Shown in pieces: positions 56,230 through 64,000 of a stretch of 64,000 bases of DNA. Within the stretch, counting starts at the first letter, position 1, and each line of letters opens with the position of its first letter. The position numbers were made by a program, and so were the translations under genes. Origin of the DNA: Polytrichum commune (Eukaryota; Streptophyta; Polytrichopsida; Polytrichales; Polytrichaceae); NCBI GenBank assembly GCA_950295325.1, contig OX485804.1, positions 5,332,001-5,396,000 of the forward strand, read 5' to 3'. The notes beneath the pieces are model-generated. The model ran no database searches. It had not been told where the DNA came from and saw only the letters and a list, made by a program, of their open reading frames with translations.

Positions 56230-56802
56230 TTATGAATGTTTTCATTACAGTCAGAATATAAGAAATGCACAATCAACCAACTTTGTTGATAATTATTATG
56301 ATTGGCTTAAAATATGGATTTCATAAGATGATGGAAAATGACCTAAAACCTTGTATCGATAGACTAGAGAACTGCCAACCATTCCATTAGGTTTTGGGTA
56401 CCTTTCCTCTATCCTCTAGTAGTTTGGGGTCGAGAGAGAGAAAGATATGTTCCAATCGCGAAGGCTTAGTAAGAATCGTAGTCCATTAGTCAACCCTAAG
56501 TCACATTACTTACATTCTCTACAAAGTCCACAAGACAAAAACTCATGGTTGTTATTATTAAGGCATTGTTAAATCAATGTACAATAGTTTGTAAAAACGA
56601 CCATGTAGACACGTCGCGTGATGACATGACTTGTCAATTTATATTTTCATTTATCGGACACATGAAGAGGAGCAAGGTATTAGCTTTGCCTCCTCTCTCT
56701 TTATAATTAAGCTTACCACTATAATTGTTCAAATTTTCATATGTCATGTAACTACATCTATGTGGTTGTTTTAACTAGTGCAGTGGTCAATTTAAGAATC
56801 CC

Positions 56803-56838
<36 letters not shown>

Positions 56839-57420
56839 CCAACACGACGATGTTGATTGTTGAAGATGAAAGATGCACCCAAGCGATTTCAAAGAGAACC
56901 CCAAAACTATTAGGTTGGTTTTTTCATGAGATTAACTAGATGCCAAATTTGGCTTTGTTCTTAGTTGTACGTCTCCCTTTGGCTTGCATTCCACGTCACC
57001 AAATAAATATTTGCTACGATGATCTTCGAGCTCCACATGAATTGATTAGCAATCAATGGCTTCAATTTGTCCTTGTCAAAACAACTCCATGATGGTTGGT
57101 TTTGAATGGTTCAAGTACCTCCCATGTAATCATATCATGACTCATCTTTTGGAAGTGCACACACGGTCCCAAAAACAAGAGGTTTTGAATTTTAATTGAG
57201 AATCAACTTAACCATGGAAGCTCTCGATGGAGATTCCATTGAATGCTTTTGATAAAAACACGTGCTAAAATATTTATCTATAAACTTATACAACAAAACA
57301 CATGATGGTGCTAGTGATCAACACCCCGTCATTCCTCACTGTTCTACAAAGGTAAGAAGACCACGTTAAAGTGTTGTGTTGTTATGTGCAAATGCAAAGG
57401 ACCGGGATGACATGGACCCA
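56230..57420. other. Spacer, no gene recognised
   Basis: AT-rich. A (TTA)n microsatellite of about ten units spans 56805-56835. Confidence 0.5.
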
Positions 57421-57424
57421 TGTT

Positions 57425-57550
57425 AGTTTGGTTACACACACAATCACATGTGTGTTTGGATTGGTGTCTAGACATATTGGAACTAGACATATTGGACCAA
57501 TCCAAATATGTGTGTTTGTGATTGCTCCAATATGTCTAGTTCTACTTATA
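57425..57550. repeat. Inverted-repeat block
   Basis: GAACTAGACATATTGGA (about 57480) pairs with TCCAATATGTCTAGTTC (57527-57543). CAATCACATGTGTGTTTGG then ATTGGT pairs with ACCAATCCAAATATGTGTGT then TTGTGATTG around 57440-57525. The pairs are nested and could form a cruciform. It falls in a 109-codon ORF that is probably not a gene. Confidence 0.6.
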
Positions 57551-57559
57551 TCTCACTAT

Positions 57560-60030
57560 ATGCATATGGCTTTCACAAAATCCAATTTGCTAGACTCACA
57601 ATTCATAATGTTTACAAAACATGTCATAGTTGGACGTACACTTCTCACTTATGTACCATTCATATCAAAGTCAATGATGAGCCAAAGTTTGATTTTATAA
57701 GATACTTTACCCTTGATGATAACCAAGCCACTTACAAGCCGACCTCTTCATAAGTCTCTTGCATACGAGTGGATTTTCATTCCACAATCAACACACTTAT
57801 TTATTTGACTCGCTCCAATTCCAAACAATAACATAGCTTTTCGAGTAGTTATCTCATTTATCTAATTATTATTAAACATTGATCTTTCATACTCTCAACA
57901 CTAGCTTTAGACATAGCCTCGTGGGTACCTTGGCCATAAAACTCTCACAAAACCATATCCCAAACACTCCACTAGGACATGTAAACATGTCACCAAAAAA
58001 CAAATACCCCCCCCCCCCCCCGCGTCCCCCACCCAAAGCTCTCTTATTTCTACTTTACTTACCACAATCAATTTACCGAGTCAATTCATTATAAGAACTT
58101 CCATTAGATAGTGATAATAATTTGCATGTGAAGAAGCTCCCCATGTATGCTTGTGTCCTTAGGCAATCAATGTTTGCAAGGCCGACCTATTTTATGTTAT
58201 AGCATTGATTCACAATGGCAACGATGTTATAAGGGGATACTCCGAGAATGAAGGAGAGAACCCAACATATGCGTAGTATCTTGAATGAGAACTCAAAAAT
58301 TTTGAAGTTTAAAGATCCAAAGTTCAATTCCTCGTACTCGAGGTGACGGCTACTTACATAATTTAGTGTGTTGGACACACCTCATAGTGAAGTGGTCCAT
58401 GGTTCACTCCTATCAATGCCCTATAGGCTCTTCTTGGACCAATCACTTGACCGTATTATAGCTCTAAACTAATGCTTTGGTATCATGGTAGGCTTATCCG
58501 ACCCTCTTTGTTTGATTGGTAAAGTTGCTTGCCAAGTGTGCCAACCTCAACCAAAAAGGGAAATTGGTTGGGAGGATCATATCTTATATGCCTTGATTAC
58601 GACCATCTTCGTCAACACAATCCTCAAAGATATCAAAAGGGTTTTGATGAGGTACCGTATATGTGAAAGATGGACAAATGAATTGTATTATAGTACCAAC
58701 TTATGCGGATGACCACTTACCCCAAAACGATCATTTACACATCTTCTAGATTTGCTTTCGACATGAGCTTGCCATGTTGTGTTTTAGTTGTAACGATAAT
58801 CATTGAATGACCAACCATCTTTGGGCATCTTAGACATGTGGTTCACACATGGTGGTAAACCTAGCTTCGTGTGTAACTTTACCTACCCAATGGTTGAGTA
58901 ATCTACATGCACTAACTGGTCTTCCATCAAGTTTAAGAGGCAAGTGAACATATATATATGTATATTATCATGTCACACGACGGTTCACATTTACACTGAT
59001 AACTTTATGTGGGACACATGATAACTTGTCATTGCTTTGGTATCCACAATCCTTTTCCTCACACATAATGCGCAAGGGAGATTAACCATTTTCACGTCCA
59101 CACATGAAGATTAAAAAATACTAAGCATTCCCATGGCCTAACCCCCATCTCACCCTCATGTTGGGCATATGTTAAGGTAATCATGAGAAAAAATTGCATT
59201 TATCCAATCTCGAAGGTAAGTTTTTGATTTCCGGTGTATCCCGCCATTCGTGGTCTACCAGTCATAGCAGGGGGTATATTGGCGGACTACATGTTTCCAA
59301 CCACAGAGGACCCTAAGGTGCTTGCTTCTTGGCTTGGGCACATGGCACGGGCTTCCATAGCCGGGCAATCCTTGAAGGATGTGGGCCAAAACAATGATTT
59401 ATTCAACCTGACACTATAGTGTTTTTTTGTTTTTTAAAAAATAATTAATATTATTAAAGTAAAAAATATATTTTAATTTTTGTGTAAAACATATAAAGTG
59501 TGTTTATTGTGTTGAAATAAAATGCATGTTGTGTTTTATTGTAGTCTGCAGCTTGCACAATGCCCTACTTGGGTGGCATTATGGATTTAGCTACACTATT
59601 TTGCCGCTTTATGGGCCGTCCAATCTCCTAAGTGACTTTGCCTACATCTTAAGCGACGTTTTTTCTTTTTCTTTTTTCTTTTTTTCCCTCAGCCATATGC
59701 CCATGCATTTTGGGGGAGATAGGTGCATGTCGACTTGTCTATGCCTGTTCAAGTTGTCCCCCTTTTATGCCGGTGACAACATTGTACGCATCTTTCTTTT
59801 TGTCATTCTTGAAGGTAAATTATTGTCGTAATGTTAACTTACTGCATTGATTCTAGGTTTAACATTGATGCAAAATGTGAAGAGATGTAACTTTACGCAC
59901 AAGGTTAAGCCTATTTTCTTCAAGAAGGTAGACCGCTGTGTGTGGAAATGGAGTTGAATTATTGACAACATGCATTCCAAATCTACCAAAAGTGGCTGAT
60001 TCCACCCCCAAAGACACGAATTCCTAGATT
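57560..60030. other. Gene-poor spacer
   Basis: A run of about 15 C lies near 58006-58022. A 61-codon ORF at 59234-59419 (VIAGGILADYMFPTTEDPKV) has no recognised domain and may be an eroded exon. A fragment near 59725-59790 resembles the repeat at 390-420. The last ~100 bases lead into the less AT-rich RAD23 promoter. Confidence 0.45.
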
Positions 60031-60079
60031 CGTGAAGTGGAGATCCTGGAATTTGAAGAACTGTGGGCCAATCGGACCA

Positions 60080-60408
60080 GGTCCAGGCGCGGGGGGGGAG
60101 GGACGGGCAGGCCGGGGACCCGACCCGGTCAGAGGCCCGAGCGGGCAGCTGTAAACCGGGCAGGGGATAAGAACGGGCAGGGGGCGAAAAAGGCTTCTTC
60201 CTCCCCCCTTCGATCTAGGCTAGTGGGCTTAGGGTTTGGAGGACTCCGAGAGAGAGAGAGAGGGAGAGAGAGAGAGACTCGAGGACCATGCTTGAAACCC
60301 TGGATTGCATTGCACAATCCGATCGCTGATTGCTGCGCGACTGGTCCTGCTTGTCTCGTCACGGCAGCGCGCATCGAGCAAGCCCTGAAGCTCTAGGATC
60401 GGTCCACG
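60080..60408 (+). promoter_or_regulatory. RAD23 promoter/5' UTR
   Basis: A distinctly GC-rich block (about 60080-60200) and a (GA)n tract at about 60249-60280 precede the RAD23 start codon. GA-rich leaders close to the start are common in plant housekeeping genes. An open frame across 60037-60396 is compositionally driven and ends before the RAD23 ATG. Confidence 0.5.
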
Positions 60409-63400
60409 ATGAAGATTTCTGTGAAGACGCTCAAGGGCAACCACTTCGATCTGCAAGTGCAGCCCGATGACACGGTACTGAACTTCAACTTCCCCTAACT
60501 TTCATCGAGTTTCTCTCCGTGCATGCTCCGTTGAAGTCTCACCTTCCAGACCTTTTGGTTCCCTCTGGAATGAGTCTCTGCACGGGCAGCTTGACTTGGA
60601 ATTAAGTTTTGAATCGCTCCAAGCGTACTGACGTAAGGCTGTTAATAGTGTCGGTGTTTCTTTTACTGAGCAGTCGGAAGAGTTGGAGTTCTGATATCTG
60701 GAGCTGAGACTTTTGTCATGCCTTGTAGTCTTTGCTCTTCCTTAAATCTACTGGAGTAGAATGTTGTCTTTGTAGTTGCTTTTGAGCTGCTCTGCGGTAT
60801 ACAAGCTATTGTGGAAGTCTTGTGTCTGGTGGATTGCGTCTTTCTGTTTTTCTTTCTTTCTTCTTAGCCATTTGTGAAAATTTTAACTGGGGGGAGAGGG
60901 AGGTGTGACTCTTCGATTTACAATGTCTCTCTTTTTCCTATGCAATTCCTCCATGTAACGTTTATACTACAGCTCGTTTTTCGACATGTTTTGTTTCTCT
61001 AGGGTTTAGTTTTGAGAGAATACACGTTACTAGTTTTTTCTGTGTGGATTTGGGAAATGTAGGATGCATTGTATTGTCTCGTTTCAAAAAACGCGAAAAA
61101 TCTTCTATGATTCTAAATCTTTGATATGTGGGAATTCTTAAGTTTTCATTCGCTATCTTCTCTCAGCATGCATCTTGTCATCTTAAGGAAGGTTATACTT
61201 ACACTAGGGTTTTGAAATTGAAATGCGAATTAAACGAAATATTAGTTAGTTTTGATAATTAGACAATTAGATGACGATACTGAGCCTTTGTCAATGCTCC
61301 TTTATGAATGTTGGATGACTTGAGAGCATGATGTAAAGTTTTTTGATATAGGAATCTGGCGTTAAGAGAACCTTTTGGTTCAGCGCAGTTTGCATGAATT
61401 TGAAGTTGAATTATAAGACAGTCTTGGTCATTCTGAATAAACTGCAAATATTCTTGCAGAGGGTTGATTAGTCCTGTTTTATGAGACAAATTTATCTCAT
61501 TTACTGGTGGTCTCTGGCAGTTAAACAGAAGTCAAGTTAAGATGCTGTTTATTCCTGAACATTGATCAAAGAGATCCATGTGCTAATAAATGCTGTTATA
61601 TTAATTGACAAGCTCTAACTGCATATTTGTTGGTTGAACTCTGCAGGTTAGCTCAGTGAAAAGGCAAATAGAAGAATCTCAAGGAAGGGAAGCATTCCCT
61701 TGTGCGCAGCAGCTTCTTATCCACCAAGGGAAAGTGCTGAAGGATGACACCACCATGACTGATAACAAGGTGTCAGAGAATGGGTTTCTGGTCGTCATGT
61801 TGACAAAGGTGATGTGCATAACGAAAGAAGTCAGAGGGTGGTACTCCTGTGTTTTGGAAGTATTTTGTTATGTCTATTGATCTTCATTATTGTCCACTAT
61901 ATTCTCCTGTCTTGAACAATTAGGAATGTTGACTCTTGTTGTTCTGGTCCTTCTAGGGATTTAACAGTGATTGGAATGCCCCACTAGGTTTACAATAGAA
62001 AAGTAGAGAATGTATCGTGAGTTTGAAACACAATAGACTAAATTGTGAATAATTGTTCAGTATTGTCACGAATTCAAATGTGACCCAAATTTGAAGGGAA
62101 GATAACCTGAATAACTTAATCCAGATGTTTTCCTTTGTGTTATGTTATTTGGTGTGGTGTGTGGTGGTTAACATAGGTTGTTTTGTCATAATTCTTCTGC
62201 AAAAGTTGCATTCAGTGCCTGGATAGGCTAACATGCTACCTTTCATGGAACAGACAAAAGCAGCTCCAGCTCCTGCAGCAACATCTACTGATGCACCCCC
62301 TTCATCATCTGGATCCCAGGTAGTTGAAACCACTGTCACTATTCTGAGCCTGTTACATGTATGAAACTAGGTAGTGGAAAGCTGTCTAAGCTATAGTAAC
62401 AATGGCAGTCATTGACAGCGAACAGTTTGGACTTAGTTTCCATTTCTTTTTGTGATTCTAGGCACCTGGAGCAACAGCCCCTCCTGCCTCACCTGCTCCA
62501 ATCGCTCCTCCTGCAGCATCACCTGCTCCCCCTCCGTAAGTGCCTATCTTAATACATGGTCTGGTCAGGTTTCATGTAATGTTTATTATTGTTTTTCCTG
62601 GAAGGCACTGTATCTGACTTAGCAGAACATGAATATTTGTTGTCATGATTTGGATGATGTATGTTTATGCTTAGTACTTTTTTGCTCATTTCATTACAAT
62701 ATGCTATGCTTTCTTGCCTCTTGTAAGATTTGGTGTATTGCTCCAGAGTTCGTGAAAACTAGATGGAACAGTCACATCCCTGATTTTTACTTCACAAGGT
62801 CATGTTTCTAACAGAGCTTCTTGTATATCAGGGCTCCTGCCCCAGTTGCTGCCCCAGTCCCCACTGTAGCTGCTGGAGCTCCAGTGTGAGTACTCTTTCC
62901 TTGCCATCTAAATTCAGAGAAAGGTGGTGTGTAGAGGTGTGTATTCATAGGACATTGTCACATGAAGTAATCAATCATCTCAAAATTTAGTCAGTTTCCA
63001 TTCTGTGTCTTGACATATTTTGAGGGGTTGATTTATCTTTCTGAGAACAATCACTTTCTGCACAGGGCTGGTGGTGATGGTTATGGTCAGGCTGCATCAA
63101 ACCTAGTGGCTGGGCCTGCCCTTGAGCAAACTGTTCAGCAGATCATTGACATGGGTGGAGGCACCTGGGATCGTGACACTGTTGTACGCGCTTTACGTGC
63201 TGCTTTCAACAATCCTGAAAGGGCTGTGGACTATTTGTATTCTGTGAGTTTCTGAGCAACAAGCTGGTTGAACCAACACTTTAGATTTTTTGAGGGTTGT
63301 CACCCAGCTTGAACCCTATCTCTAAGGAGGGTGGTTGTAAATGAGTTTACTTTTGGCAATCAGGGTTTTGTATGGTATCTAGGTTTTGGACAATTCACTA

Positions 63401-64000
63401 ATGTACTGAGGATGTGTAGTCATAGCTGTTATTGGGTGTTTTTGTGAGACCTTAGGATTGAAGATCGTGGCTAGACGACCTGATGGTATCTTCTACTCTG
63501 CCTGGTGTTCAGTATTCCTCTTCAAAATACTTGTAAGTGACATGGTGTTCCTTGCCCCTTCTTGGCTATGTCTGCTGCAGGGAATACCAGAGACAGCTGA
63601 AGTGCCAGTTGCTGTAGCTCGAGCTCCTGCTGCAGCACCAGCTGGTGCAGGTCAACCAGCACCTCCCCCTGCTGCACCTGCTGCTCCCGCAGGACCTAAT
63701 GCTGCACCCTTGGACTTGTTTCCTCAGGTACCATGTTGTCTACTATTGATGAACAATTGTTGTCATCTAGTTCTGCAAGTTTTTAGGTTGAAGCATGAAT
63801 TAGAAATAGTTGTAAGTTGCATTGTTTATTGTAAAGTTTTTGACTTCTGTTTTCTCATCAACTGATGTGATTATATCTTTTCCATTACATTCTGTGCCTT
63901 GGTTGGACTTGGTAAGTCTGCTTGTTTCTTCTGTAGGGTTTTCTTGGACTGCCCTTGCTTGGAAGCAATTTTTACAAAAGGGATGTGTCTTGTAGAGACA
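60409..64000 (+). CDS. RAD23: RAD23 UV excision-repair/proteasome shuttle protein, 5' part (gene leaves the window)
   Basis: RAD23 carries ubiquitinated cargo to the 26S proteasome through its N-terminal ubiquitin-like (UBL) domain and two UBA domains, and partners XPC/RAD4 in nucleotide-excision repair. Exons with good borders: 60409-60474 ([20 protein letters not shown]), 61647-61808 ([13 protein letters not shown] to [10 protein letters not shown], completing the UBL), 62254-62319, 62462-62535 and 62832-62885 (Ala/Pro-rich linker [26 protein letters not shown]), 63066-63243 (UBA1: [40 protein letters not shown]) and 63581-63727 ([20 protein letters not shown] to PLDLFPQ, the linker before the XPC-binding domain). 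Phases agree throughout. Intron 1 is ~1.17 kb. The next exon (from about 63937, GFLGLPLLG) is uncertain. The XPC-binding domain and UBA2 lie past the right edge. Confidence 0.92.

Noticed and set aside
56805-56835. (TTA)n microsatellite, with (AAAT)n at 4527, C run at 58006 and G runs at 9146 and 37753
   Set aside because: Ordinary simple repeats; noted but not interesting on their own.
57371-57753. Overlapping 109- and 81-codon ORFs
   Set aside because: The frames run through an inverted-repeat block and show no domain.
60037-60396. 119-codon ORF upstream of RAD23
   Set aside because: It is GC- and GA-driven composition in the promoter/5' UTR, with no similarity recognised.
1-64000. A gene cluster or defence system spanning the window
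   Set aside because: Genes are unrelated housekeeping functions on both strands separated by transposons; nothing indicates co-regulation.

Overview
The window is nuclear DNA of a land plant. It has intron-rich genes with canonical GT..AG junctions, plant-type housekeeping proteins (an AFG1-like ATPase, a phi-class glutathione transferase, RAD23) and nested plant-type transposons, separated by AT-rich spacers. Long introns, sparse genes and the two unrecognised protein families suggest a seedless plant (fern, lycophyte or moss) more than a flowering plant. That is inference; the sequence I can read does not name the species.

Layout. About 1.7-8.1 kb (minus): an AFG1/LACE1-type mitochondrial AAA ATPase gene of about 13 exons, with a four-copy tandem repeat in intron 1. 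About 10.7-12.7 kb: a field of ~280-bp repeats around a small one-exon membrane-protein ORF (minus). 13.95-20.45 kb (plus): a wrecked ALG11 mannosyltransferase gene carrying frameshifts and interrupted by the 3' part of a DNA-transposon transposase gene. 20.64-26.92 kb: a complete but defective Ty1/copia retrotransposon with 5-bp target duplications, a half-tRNA-iMet primer site, a deletion of nucleocapsid and protease, and a 1,031-bp DNA transposon nested near the pol stop. 27.0-27.8 kb: a truncated duplicate of the AFG1 5' end. 28-33 kb: AT-rich spacer. 33.2-34.7 kb: a 53-bp minisatellite leading into two overlapping ORFs of an unknown family. 38.9-42.4 kb (plus): a phi-class GST whose first intron holds tandem copies of its own exon 1 end plus a foldback insertion. 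43.8-47.3 kb (minus): an unknown 461-aa protein with a Cys cluster and a possible beta-helix oxygenase-like C-terminus, with broken partial copies on both sides. 48-60 kb: gene-poor DNA with MITEs, foldbacks and a SINE. 60.4-64.0 kb (plus): the 5' part of RAD23, running off the right edge.

The intact housekeeping genes are AFG1-like (mitochondrial quality control), GST phi (detoxification) and RAD23 (proteasome shuttle/DNA repair). They do not form a pathway. The coherent story here is transposon nesting: SINE into MITE, DNA transposon into copia, copia beside ALG11 debris, and transposase fragment inside ALG11. There is also repeated local duplication of gene ends (AFG1, GST exon 1, the 461-aa gene).
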